A stretch of 7,994 nucleotides of DNA from Treponema sp. (GCA_031284105.1 JAITAN010000186.1:1-7994), one strand, 5' to 3'; shown: positions 1 to 5,951, counted from the stretch's first letter. Notes: generated by a model not told the origin, from the letters alone. Made by a program: numbers and translations.

Positions 1-52
1 TTGAAAAAATGAGATATAGTGAAAAAAATGTGCGTTTTTGGCTGTTAGGTAC

Positions 53-80
53 TTGACAAAGCCAAAACAAGCCTCATAAT
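53..80 (+). promoter_or_regulatory. Candidate sigma-70 promoter ending in the heptamer array
   Basis: TTGACA at 53-58 is a perfect -35 box. CATAAT at 75-80 matches five of six -10 bases, and the spacer is 16 bp. The last T of the -10 box is also the first base of the 70-bp heptamer array, so initiation would fall near 87 inside the array. The transcript would read forward towards the nuclease-like gene at 447, with a leader of about 360 nt. A change in array copy number would alter leader length, not promoter spacing. Confidence 0.5.
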
Positions 81-193
81 TGCCTGTTGCCTGTTGCCTG
101 TTGCCTGTTGCCTGTTGCCTGTTGCCTGTTGCCTGTTGCCTGTTGCCTGAACTCCGCTCTTGCGAGTAACCAACGTTTTATTATCATAAGCAT
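74..193 (-). CDS. Possible 39-aa small ORF reading through the heptamer array
   Basis: A reverse-strand ATG at 193 is preceded by GGAG six bases upstream. The 14-nt stretch GGAGTATACTATGC here (190-203) is identical to the ribosome binding site and start of the DUF2264 gene at 4343-4356. The frame encodes MLMIIKRWLLARAEF, then the heptamer array translated as repeats of RQQATGN, and stops with TGA at 74-76. A possible promoter, TTGCAC-17 bp-TATACT (219-224 and 196-201), overlaps the same site, so the motif could be a -10 box instead of a ribosome binding site. The short hydrophobic/basic start resembles a leader peptide or the remnant of a gene's 5' end. I would not assign a function, and the frame may well be untranslated. 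Confidence 0.2.
   Translation of the reverse strand: MLMIIKRWLLARAEFRQQATGNRQQATGNRQQATGNRQL
80..149 (+). repeat. Heptanucleotide tandem array, TTGCCTG x 10
   Basis: Ten uninterrupted identical copies of TTGCCTG (CAGGCAA on the other strand) fill exactly 70 bp. The unit contains no stop in any frame on either strand: forward it reads LPVACCL, reverse QATGNRQ. Because seven is not a multiple of three, gain or loss of one copy shifts the frame of anything reading through it. Perfect identity suggests recent expansion by slippage. Heptameric short tandem repeats are known between genes in cyanobacteria (STRR elements); whether this array is related in mechanism is unknown. Confidence 0.95.
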
Positions 194-230
194 AGTATAC
201 TCCGCGCAGGCGATCCGTGCAAGAGGCGCT

Positions 231-275
231 TATGCCAAAAATGCCAAAAAAGTCAGAAATGCTAAACACGCCAAA
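231..275 (+). repeat. Degenerate 9-bp tandem repeat (consensus AATGCCAAA)
   Basis: Five consecutive 9-bp units can be aligned: TATGCCAAA, AATGCCAAA, AAAGTCAGA, AATGCTAAA and CACGCCAAA, with a weaker sixth at 276-284. In the forward frame they read as Asn-Ala-Lys-like triplets. The divergence between units suggests an old array, unlike the perfect heptamer array 80 bp upstream. The period is a multiple of three, so the frame is kept across units, which could mean a vanished lysine-rich coding segment or chance. Confidence 0.5.
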
Positions 276-298
276 AAATACGGGGCCATTGAAAAAAA

Positions 299-347
299 GC
301 GCGAGGGCCGCGGCCTCAAGAAAAAAGACCCCGCGGCCATGCCGCGC
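299..347. other. GC-rich interrupted inverted repeat (hairpin)
   Basis: GGCCGCGG at 306-313 pairs perfectly with CCGCGGCC at 331-338, leaving a 17-nt A-rich loop. An outer stem of GCGCG (299-303) with CGCGC (343-347) extends it past small bulges. No T-run follows on the forward side, so it does not look like a standard intrinsic terminator. It sits between the two candidate forward promoters, so it could weaken read-through from the first one or be a palindromic intergenic repeat element. Confidence 0.45.
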
Positions 348-361
348 GCCCGCCCGTTCGC

Positions 362-390
362 TTCCCAAAACGCCGCAAAGGAAGTATAAT
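362..390 (+). promoter_or_regulatory. Candidate promoter for the nuclease-like gene
   Basis: A perfect TATAAT -10 box at 385-390 lies 17 bp after a weak -35, TTCCCA at 362-367. Initiation near 397 would give a leader of about 50 nt before the ATG at 447. The poor -35 makes the call tentative, but this is the closest -10 box upstream of the gene. Confidence 0.4.
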
Positions 391-446
391 AAGACGGTTC
401 CAAAACGTTAAAGAATTGGGAACCGGCCGTAGAGAAGGAGGTTGTT

Positions 447-1145
447 ATGGAAACAACGCGGATCATAGAACCGGCGTTTACCCTCGAGCAATTCATAGCA
501 AGTATGCAGGAGCTCAGGAAAAGCCACGAAGAAAGTATGCAGCACTTGAAGGAGATCGACAAGCTGCTCAAGGAGACGGATCGCATTGTCAAGGAAAATG
601 CCCAACAGATGAAGGAGACCGACCAGCGGATGAAGGAAACCGACCGGCAGATGCAGGAAACCGACCGGCAGATGAAGGAAACGGATCGGCGGATGAAGGA
701 AACCGATAAGCACATCGGGGCCCTTACCAACCGTTTCGGCGAAGTGGTCGAACACATGGTCATCCCTAACCTGGTGGCGAAATTTGCGGAGTTGGGCTTT
801 ACCTTTACCAAAGCCACCAACGCCAAAGTAGCGAAGGGCGAACACGCCATCCTTGCGGAGATTGACGCGCTTCTCGAAAACGGCGATACGGTGATGGCCG
901 TCGAAATCAAAAGCAAGCCCACTACGGACGACATAGACGACCATATTACACGCATGGAAAAAGTGCGGCGCTATGCGGACCTGCACGGCGATACGCGGAA
1001 ATACTTGGGCGCGCTGGCCGGGGTCGTGTTTAGCGACGGCGCAAAAACCTACACGCTGAAAAATGGCTTGTATGTGGTTGAACCGTCCGGCGACACGTTT
1101 AACATCACCGAACCGAAGGGCAGTTATCATCCCCGCGTCTGGTAA
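447..1145 (+). CDS. DUF3782-like coiled-coil protein with PD-(D/E)XK nuclease-like domain
   Basis: A 232-aa protein in two parts. Residues about 20-90 form a charged coiled coil whose core is five successive heptads of the form MKETDRQ (residues 55-89), encoded by a 21-bp tandem repeat. Residues about 95-215 resemble the compact PD-(D/E)XK fold: an early helix with Glu99/Glu102, Asp140 in EIDALL, and the strand AVEIKSK supplying Glu153-x-Lys155. Together these fit an E...D...ExK metal-binding site. I assign it to the DUF3782-type family of nuclease-like proteins from memory; the biological role is not known to me, and nuclease activity is inferred from motif only. It should be soluble and cytoplasmic, since no signal or membrane segment is seen. 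The start is fixed by AAGGAGG at 435-441, five bases before the ATG. It stands alone, convergent with the GH88 gene, with 105 bp between them and no clear terminator. Confidence 0.8.
   Translation: METTRIIEPAFTLEQFIASMQELRKSHEESMQHLKEIDKLLKETDRIVKENAQQMKETDQRMKETDRQMQETDRQMKETDRRMKETDKHIGALTNRFGEVVEHMVIPNLVAKFAELGFTFTKATNAKVAKGEHAILAEIDALLENGDTVMAVEIKSKPTTDDIDDHITRMEKVRRYADLHGDTRKYLGALAGVVFSDGAKTYTLKNGLYVVEPSGDTFNITEPKGSYHPRVW
609..713 (+). repeat. 21-bp in-frame tandem repeat encoding coiled-coil heptads
   Basis: Five 21-bp units, each starting ATGMAGGA, lie back to back. They differ at only a few bases, mostly in third positions and in the last two codons. Each unit encodes one heptad (MKETDQR, MKETDRQ, MQETDRQ, MKETDRR, MKETDKH). 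Copy-number change would lengthen or shorten the coiled coil in whole heptads without shifting frame. Degenerate earlier heptads (LKETDRI and the next one) suggest that the array extended further upstream in the past. Confidence 0.9.
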
Positions 1146-1250
1146 ATACAACAAAGAAAGGAGCGAAGGGCGCGGCATAGCGTACGTGTGATGCGCGATC
1201 TCTTTCCCGCACCGGCGCGCCCCGTCCCTCCCTTTACCGTGCGCGGCGGT

Positions 1251-2390
1251 TCACCATATCAGAAAATCTTTTCCCAAAAGACGAAGTACCGCCTCGGTGA
1301 AGAAATAATCCGCGTAAATAATGGGGACTTCCGTTGTGGCGGGACCGTCATGATAGGCGGTAGTTCCCTTCCCGATAATGCCGTCATGTTCACTATCCCA
1401 ATCCGCGAAAGCTTTTTCGCAAGAACGCAGTATCTTGAGCGCGGCGTCCATATAAAGGGGTTTTTCATACTCTCCAACATATTCGGCGATTTCCAAAAGA
1501 CCGCAGGCAGCGATCATGGCCGCAGTGGAATCGTACTTGACCGGATCATGCGGCGCGCGGAAGTCAACCACGGGAAGCCAGCTGTGTTGCGCAAAGTTAG
1601 CGATCACATAATGGGCGATCTTCTTCGCCGTATCCAGATACCGTTGCCGTCCTGTATGACGGAAACTCAACGCGTACCCGTAAACCGCCCATGCTTGCCC
1701 TCTGCTCCACGAAGAGCCGGAAGCGTACCCCTGTCCGCCGGGGATTTCAAGACATTCCCCTGTTTCAGGAGAAAGGACGGCTATGTGGTTGCAGCTTCCA
1801 TCCGGACGTACCAGCGTTTGTATTGCCGTATCCGCATGATTTTGTGCAATATACGCGAATCGCGGATCGCCGGTTTCTTTGGACGCCCAATACAAGAGGG
1901 GAATATTCATCATACAGTCAATGATGATCCAGCCGGCGCGGTCGCCATTCCATGCGCGGATGAATTTACCCGCAGGATTATACCGCCCAGCCAGAATGTT
2001 CGCCGCATGAAGCCCCCTTCGGCGGGAAACCGCATTTCCCGTCAGCCGGTAGTTCGCCACCGAGGAATGGAGCCACATGAACCCTACATCATGGTAAAGC
2101 CCTTCAAAGCCTTCCAGAGCCTCATCCAGCCGTTCTTCTACGGCTTCCGCTAATGTCCGGTACCCTTCGTCTCCTGCGGCATAGTACATTTGCCACAACA
2201 TTCCGCTCCAGAATCCATTGGTCCACCAGTAGATACCTTCACCGGTATCTATGTCGCGGTAACGTCCGTCTTGGGGAATATAGGGGATAACGCCTTTCAT
2301 CCGAAAACATTCGGCGCTCAACTTGGCATTGAGTTTTTTTAACACGTCTTCCGCCCATTTCACATCATCAGATGGTACATCATATTTCAT
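1251..2390 (-). CDS. GH88 family unsaturated glucuronyl/uronyl hydrolase
   Basis: A 379-aa enzyme, full length for family GH88, an (alpha/alpha)6-barrel. The family removes 4,5-unsaturated uronic acid from the non-reducing end of oligosaccharides made by polysaccharide lyases, by hydrating the C4-C5 double bond. Diagnostic pieces are WWTNGFWSGMLW (residues 55-66), HDVGFMW with candidate catalytic Asp101, IIIDCMMN with Asp158, NHI with His202, and GGQGYASGSSWSRGQAW (218-234). Asp101 and Asp158 correspond by position to the two essential aspartates known from the Bacillus enzyme (Asp88/Asp149). There is no signal peptide, so it acts in the cytosol. AGGAG at 2396-2400 lies five bases before the ATG. 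It is the second gene of an operon, 15 bp after the DUF2264 stop. The exact substrate (glucuronyl from host or plant glycans, or a pectin-type uronyl) cannot be told from sequence; GH105 is the nearest alternative family. Confidence 0.9.
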   Translation of the reverse strand: MKYDVPSDDVKWAEDVLKKLNAKLSAECFRMKGVIPYIPQDGRYRDIDTGEGIYWWTNGFWSGMLWQMYYAAGDEGYRTLAEAVEERLDEALEGFEGLYHDVGFMWLHSSVANYRLTGNAVSRRRGLHAANILAGRYNPAGKFIRAWNGDRAGWIIIDCMMNIPLLYWASKETGDPRFAYIAQNHADTAIQTLVRPDGSCNHIAVLSPETGECLEIPGGQGYASGSSWSRGQAWAVYGYALSFRHTGRQRYLDTAKKIAHYVIANFAQHSWLPVVDFRAPHDPVKYDSTAAMIAACGLLEIAEYVGEYEKPLYMDAALKILRSCEKAFADWDSEHDGIIGKGTTAYHDGPATTEVPIIYADYFFTEAVLRLLGKDFLIW

Positions 2391-2405
2391 ACTTGCTCCT
2401 TATCT

Positions 2406-4346
2406 TCAGACCGGTATTTCAATGGCGCTGTTATCAAAAGCGCCTGAAATGATAAAATAACGGCAACCGTTGCCCCCCGTTCGTACCGAGACCCGTGGAG
2501 GACAACCGCCGGCTTCGTCATTTCCCATTGTAGTTCCGTTACCCGCCCATACCGCGGACGCCCAGAACGTGGTACCCGGCTCTACCGTCCCTTGCAGTAC
2601 GGGGACAACCACCGAAGGATGGATCACATTGAGGTTAGGCGCGGGAATGACAACCGATCCGCGGCGGCGGGACGCGGGAATCATATCATCGGGTAAGTCT
2701 TCTTCCAATGCGGCAATTCGGGAAGCCGCCCACGGAAAAAGAATCGACGCCGAAGACTGCGCTTCTCCCGCCGCGCTGCGGACAGGCAGGGCGTCATCCG
2801 TGTCATTGTACCGGGGAATGGAAAAGCCGCCCTCTACCGCATGGAGGAAACGGCCGCTCTCAATTCGGTGAATACGAACATGCCAGTCGCCTATACGAGC
2901 CAATACCGTAGTAACAGACACATCGCCCCACGGCTGCCAGCGGCTCTTCACCCACTTCTCTCCCGCCTCTTGATCCGTTACCTCCCGCCGTTCCCGCCAG
3001 TACCCGTCATCTTCCGACAAGAGCAGCATCGAGTCGCATCCGGTCTTTTCGATATTGTAGTTACTGTGAGATACGCAAAAGCCGAAACGCGCCGAGTAGG
3101 CGAATTTACAGTATTTCTGCGCCGCATGATTCATATCGAAATAAGGGTAGCGTCCTGCGGTAAGCAACTGGGCGTCCGTAACGCTGTTACTGATGATAAA
3201 ACCGGGTATCTTATCCGTCATGCAGAAATACCGCGCTTTTTCCGCTCCGCGGCGCGCATCGAAACTCAACGGCGCTTCATCAGCCTGCCAGAAGGGATGG
3301 TCATCCTTCAAAGCAAGGATAAGGTAGGTTTTCAGCGCCCAATACGGCGAACCGGGTGAATTGTACGCATCCGCCATAATAAGGTTGGGATAGGCATAGC
3401 CCACCGAAAGGATGCCGCCCGCATCAAGGATAGGGCGGGAAAACCAGCGCCGCAAATTTCGCAGTACAATGCCCTTCATTACGCCCCAAGGCAGAGCCTC
3501 AATACCGGCGAAGGCGCACGCGGAGAAAAAGGCGGATTCTGCAAAACGGTAGGTGAGACTGCGTCCGTAGGGAATTATTGAGCCGTCATGATAAAACCAC
3601 ATGGCAAACGATGCGGCAAATGTTTTTGCACGTTCACGGAACCGGTCCGCAACACGGTCTATTGAGGAGACTGTACGCTTCCGATGTTCCGCAAGCGCGA
3701 TCAGAATGAGACTATAAAAGTGAAAGCCCATTGGATTGTAGAGATCGAAAGAGCCGCCTTCCCCATCCTGATACCAGCCGTCCCCGCGATAACAAGATTC
3801 CACAACGGCAAAGGACGCCTGTTCCGCTTCCTCGTTCACCGGAAGCCCCAGTTCACGAAACGCGGCTTGAACGATAAGCCGGAAAAAGTGCCAGTTCATG
3901 GGCGGCAGTTCCTGCGTCTCAATAAACGAAAGCCAGCGGTAGAGGTTACGCTTGCTCTGTTCGTCCAGCGGCTCCCAAAAGACGCGGGGCGCAAGGAGCA
4001 GCGAGAAAGCAATAGCCGCCATCTCTACAAGCCGCTGATCCCGATAACCGCAATCGCCCCAGTAATCGTTGTCATCCGGATTTACCCCCCGGATGAGGGT
4101 CGTCCGCAGCGCATCGATACCGGGCCATACGCGGCCGCCTGAAATGAACGGGGCTATGCCCCAAAGACAACGGCACCAGCCTTCCATTCGGGCGATCTTC
4201 GGCGGATAGAGGGCCGATGCGGTTCCCAAATGGTACCCGCCTGCTCCGGCATGAGCGGTAAGAGGCGCAAGCAGCTCCTCAAGGTTCCGCGCCAAATCCG
4301 CACGGGTTTTCAAAGAATTGCGGTAAACAGGAAAATCGAATTGCAT
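2406..4346 (-). CDS. DUF2264 family protein, probable carbohydrate-active enzyme
   Basis: A 646-aa protein matching the DUF2264 family (PF10022) along its length. N-terminal features include the segment ARMEGWCRCLWGIAPF (52-67), YWGDCGYRDQRLVEMA (95-110), NWHFF (151-155), GDGWYQDG (188-195), GRSLTYRFAE (261-270) and the hallmark YNSPGSPYWALKTYLILAL (328-346) ending in DHPFW. This half looks like an alpha/alpha barrel; about 365-646 is a beta-rich second region. Family members are often found in gene clusters that degrade uronic-acid polysaccharides. I recall that some were placed in CAZy GH154 with beta-glucuronidase activity, but this needs checking. No signal peptide is seen, so it is probably cytosolic. 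It is the first gene of the operon with GH88, with AAGGAG six bases before the ATG and a promoter close upstream. Pairing with GH88 suggests it works on the same imported oligosaccharide, either before or after removal of the unsaturated residue. Confidence 0.85.
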   Translation of the reverse strand: MQFDFPVYRNSLKTRADLARNLEELLAPLTAHAGAGGYHLGTASALYPPKIARMEGWCRCLWGIAPFISGGRVWPGIDALRTTLIRGVNPDDNDYWGDCGYRDQRLVEMAAIAFSLLLAPRVFWEPLDEQSKRNLYRWLSFIETQELPPMNWHFFRLIVQAAFRELGLPVNEEAEQASFAVVESCYRGDGWYQDGEGGSFDLYNPMGFHFYSLILIALAEHRKRTVSSIDRVADRFRERAKTFAASFAMWFYHDGSIIPYGRSLTYRFAESAFFSACAFAGIEALPWGVMKGIVLRNLRRWFSRPILDAGGILSVGYAYPNLIMADAYNSPGSPYWALKTYLILALKDDHPFWQADEAPLSFDARRGAEKARYFCMTDKIPGFIISNSVTDAQLLTAGRYPYFDMNHAAQKYCKFAYSARFGFCVSHSNYNIEKTGCDSMLLLSEDDGYWRERREVTDQEAGEKWVKSRWQPWGDVSVTTVLARIGDWHVRIHRIESGRFLHAVEGGFSIPRYNDTDDALPVRSAAGEAQSSASILFPWAASRIAALEEDLPDDMIPASRRRGSVVIPAPNLNVIHPSVVVPVLQGTVEPGTTFWASAVWAGNGTTMGNDEAGGCPPRVSVRTGGNGCRYFIISGAFDNSAIEIPV

Positions 4347-4367
4347 AGTATACTCCTTAATCTCTCT

Positions 4368-4396
4368 ATTGTATCATGCAAACGGAGTATAAACAA
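4368..4396 (-). promoter_or_regulatory. Extended -10 promoter for the DUF2264-GH88 operon
   Basis: On the reverse strand TTGTTT (4391-4396) is followed after exactly 17 bp by TACAAT (4368-4373), with a TGA just before it that makes an extended -10 (TGnTACAAT). Initiation near 4361 would give a leader of only about 15 nt, containing AAGGAG and little else. No operator palindrome is obvious in the 92 bp between prfA and the operon, though AGTATACT overlaps the ribosome binding site. Confidence 0.55.
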
Positions 4397-4438
4397 CCGG
4401 AACATAGTTACACGGGCGTCAAGCCGGAGGGCTTTCAA

Positions 4439-5509
4439 CTAGAGCGCGGCAGCGCCAAGTAATTCTTCCCGCGCGGACAGCTTGAGGGCATCGAATAGCT
4501 CCGCTATATCGCCCTGCATGATGAGATCTAGCTTGTAGAGGGTAAGGTTGATACGGTGATCAGTGAGTCTGTTCTGAGGGAAATTATAGGTACGAATACG
4601 TTCTGAACGATCTCCTGAACCAATTTGATTTTTGCGGACTTCGGCGCGTTCGGCCGCGGCTTTAGCGGCTTCCGCCTCATAAATACGGGCGCGGAGTATA
4701 CGCATCGCCTTCGCCTTGTTCTTTATCTGACTCTTTTCGTCTTGGCAATGCACCGTGATACCGCTCGGAATATGAATGATACGCACCGCCGAATCGGTCG
4801 TGTTGACGCATTGCCCGCCCGGTCCGCCCGCCCGCATCACGTCGATACGCAGATCATCCGGCTTGATGTCGATTTCGGTTTCGTCCGCTTCGGGTAGAAC
4901 CGCAACCGTAACCGCCGATGTGTGGATACGCCCGGAAGCTTCGGTTTCAGGCACCCTCTGTACACGATGAACACCCGACTCATAGCGGAGATTTTCATAT
5001 ACATTATTACCGTTTATAGAAAACACAATTTCTTTAAACCCGCCGAGTCCGGTTTCGTTTGAGTTCATAATTTCAAACTTCCAACCTTTGGTCTCGGCAA
5101 AGCGGGAATACATGCGGAAAAGATCCGCGGCAAATAGGGCGGCTTCATCTCCGCCGGTACCGGCGCGGATTTCTATGATGATGTTTTTCTCATCAAGAGG
5201 GTCTTTAGGGATAAGGAGAAATTTGAGTTTCTCTTCCGCGTCCTGCACCTGTTTTTCTAATTCTTTTACTTCTTCTCTGGCAAGTTCTCTCATTTCAGGG
5301 TCTTTTTCTTCTTGTAAAAGCGTCTTTGCATCATTAAATTGAGAGGTACGCATTTCAACTTCACCGTGCGCGGCCACAATTTCACCAAGATGAGCGTATT
5401 CTCTCATTAAATCCCGGTATCTGTTCTGGTTTTTTACCAATTCCGGCTCTTGTACCAGTATTGACAGTTCTTTATAACGGCAAAGCATGGAATCTAATCT
5501 TTCGTTCAT
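4439..5509 (-). CDS. prfA: Peptide chain release factor 1
   Basis: RF1 reads UAA and UAG stop codons in the ribosomal A site and triggers release of the finished protein. With the start at 5509 it is 356 aa, normal for the family. The recognition tripeptide of RF1, PxT, is present as Pro187-Glu188-Thr189, where RF2 would have SPF. The catalytic GGQ loop is GGPGGQCVNTTDSAVRI with Gln233, followed by the usual CQDEKSQIKNKAKA segment. The more upstream GTG at 5527 is also in frame but adds six residues not expected in the family; MNERLDSMLCRYKELS looks like a typical RF1 N-terminus. Neither start has a Shine-Dalgarno sequence, and the predicted promoter puts the transcript start on the ATG itself. 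prmC, which methylates the GGQ glutamine and often follows prfA, is absent here: the next gene downstream is DUF2264. A 5-bp hairpin at 4421-4434 lies just after the stop but has no U-tract. Confidence 0.97.
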   Translation of the reverse strand: MNERLDSMLCRYKELSILVQEPELVKNQNRYRDLMREYAHLGEIVAAHGEVEMRTSQFNDAKTLLQEEKDPEMRELAREEVKELEKQVQDAEEKLKFLLIPKDPLDEKNIIIEIRAGTGGDEAALFAADLFRMYSRFAETKGWKFEIMNSNETGLGGFKEIVFSINGNNVYENLRYESGVHRVQRVPETEASGRIHTSAVTVAVLPEADETEIDIKPDDLRIDVMRAGGPGGQCVNTTDSAVRIIHIPSGITVHCQDEKSQIKNKAKAMRILRARIYEAEAAKAAAERAEVRKNQIGSGDRSERIRTYNFPQNRLTDHRINLTLYKLDLIMQGDIAELFDALKLSAREELLGAAAL

Positions 5510-5515
5510 ATTATA

Positions 5516-5544
5516 ATGATAACACACTATGACGTATTTGTGAA
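5516..5544 (-). promoter_or_regulatory. prfA promoter, predicting a leaderless transcript
   Basis: On the reverse strand TTCACA (5539-5544, five of six consensus) and TATCAT (5516-5521, five of six) are separated by 17 bp, with TGT before the -10 giving an extended form. Seven bases past the -10 is position 5509, the A of the prfA ATG. A second TATAAT at 5510-5515 has no partner -35 and would start transcription inside the gene. Confidence 0.55.
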
Positions 5545-5566
5545 GCTACTATGCGGGAGTACAACG

Positions 5567-5627
5567 CAGAGGACAAATATTGATTATCGCAATCATCCTC
5601 TGACATATACCCGATCATAATCAGAGG
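5567..5627. other. Three-arm alternating inverted repeat upstream of prfA
   Basis: Three related 7-8 bp segments compete for pairing. CAGAGGA (5567-5573) can pair with TCCTCTG (5596-5602); inside it TGATT (5581-5585) pairs with AATCA (5591-5595) around a 5-nt loop. Alternatively CCTCTGA (5597-5603) can pair with TCAGAGG (5621-5627) around a 17-nt loop. The two hairpins exclude each other because they share the middle arm. The element lies between the remnant ORF and the prfA promoter. No clear U-tract follows on either strand, so an intrinsic terminator is not assured; it may end transcripts coming from the glycosylation locus. Confidence 0.5.
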
Positions 5628-5878
5628 TCAGACATAGCGTAGGTCCAGGGATCAGGCACGGGCAGCGTCAGCCCTCCTCCTCCGCCGGTTGCGTTAGACG
5701 CTTTCGGCCCGGCAGTGAGTTTGAACTCAGAGCGCACTTCTAACCTAATAAAGCCCTGATAAAAGTTGTATACGGCGTCTGCGGGTGCGAATCCGTTGAA
5801 ATGGACGTGGGCGATGATGCCTGTACAACGGGCCGCGGGAGCCTGATAGGGATAGTATGGGGAAGTTTCCGAACAACT
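5621..5878 (-). pseudogene. 85-codon protein-like remnant, family not recognised
   Basis: After a TAG at 5879-5881 this reverse frame is open for 85 codons to a TGA at 5621-5623, with no credible start codon or ribosome binding site. It reads as ordinary protein, for example the segments GIIAHVHFNGFAPADAVYNF and FIRLEVRSEFKLTAGP, a run of five glycines, and an end of LTLPVPDPWTYAMSDL. Aromatic and aliphatic residues alternate as in beta-strands, so it may be the C-terminal end of a larger, beta-rich protein whose 5' part was lost. The frame is immediately preceded by stops, and the 75 bp up to the DUF6056 stop show no continuation. I cannot name the family. A chance open frame is the main alternative. 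Confidence 0.4.
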
Positions 5879-5951
5879 CTATTTTTTGATTCTGTTTGAA
5901 CACAATCAACCGCTGACTGATGCCAATTTAGACCGTGTAAGCCAACGCCAT

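Larger units (their letters stand above)
1..446. other. Repeat-rich intergenic region, no convincing gene
   Basis: This stretch lies upstream of the nuclease-like gene and shows no conventional protein. A forward frame stays open from about 87 to 389, but it is made of the heptamer array (reading LPVACCL repeatedly) followed by a Lys/Ala-rich segment, and it begins at a TTG with no ribosome binding site. Reverse-strand frames across it are equally low in complexity. It holds two candidate forward promoters, a heptamer array, a 9-bp degenerate repeat and a GC-rich hairpin, each listed separately. Positions 1-50 are AT-rich with nothing recognisable. Confidence 0.6.

Noticed and set aside
80..149. 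Heptamer array considered as a CRISPR array
   Set aside because: There are no spacers; the unit is 7 bp and contiguous, and no cas gene is near.
160..187. Possible forward promoter TTGCGA-16-TATCAT
   Set aside because: The -35 is weak and the spacing short, and stronger candidates lie on both sides.
87..389. Forward 100-codon frame spanning the heptamers and the 9-bp repeats
   Set aside because: It begins at a TTG inside the array without a ribosome binding site, is almost entirely low-complexity sequence, and ends inside the next promoter.
408..1178. Long reverse-strand open frame of 256 codons opposite the nuclease-like gene
   Set aside because: It mirrors the 21-bp repeats and codon bias of the forward gene, has no ribosome binding site, and the forward frame has clear domain motifs.
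1146..1250. Search for a bidirectional terminator between the convergent genes
   Set aside because: It is GC-rich with short imperfect stems only and has no T-run on either side, so there is nothing to call.
1188..2153. Forward open frame of 321 codons
   Set aside because: It is antisense to GH88, whose catalytic motifs are unmistakable; its translation has no family features.
2470..4142. Several forward open frames of 67-172 codons
   Set aside because: They all lie antisense within the DUF2264 gene and reflect its codon composition.
4421..4434. Small hairpin AAGCC-GGAG-GGCTT just after the prfA stop, as a terminator
   Set aside because: The stem is only 5 bp and no U-tract follows on the transcribed strand.
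4625..5342. Forward open frames opposite prfA
   Set aside because: They are shadows of prfA, with no ribosome binding sites or recognisable domains.
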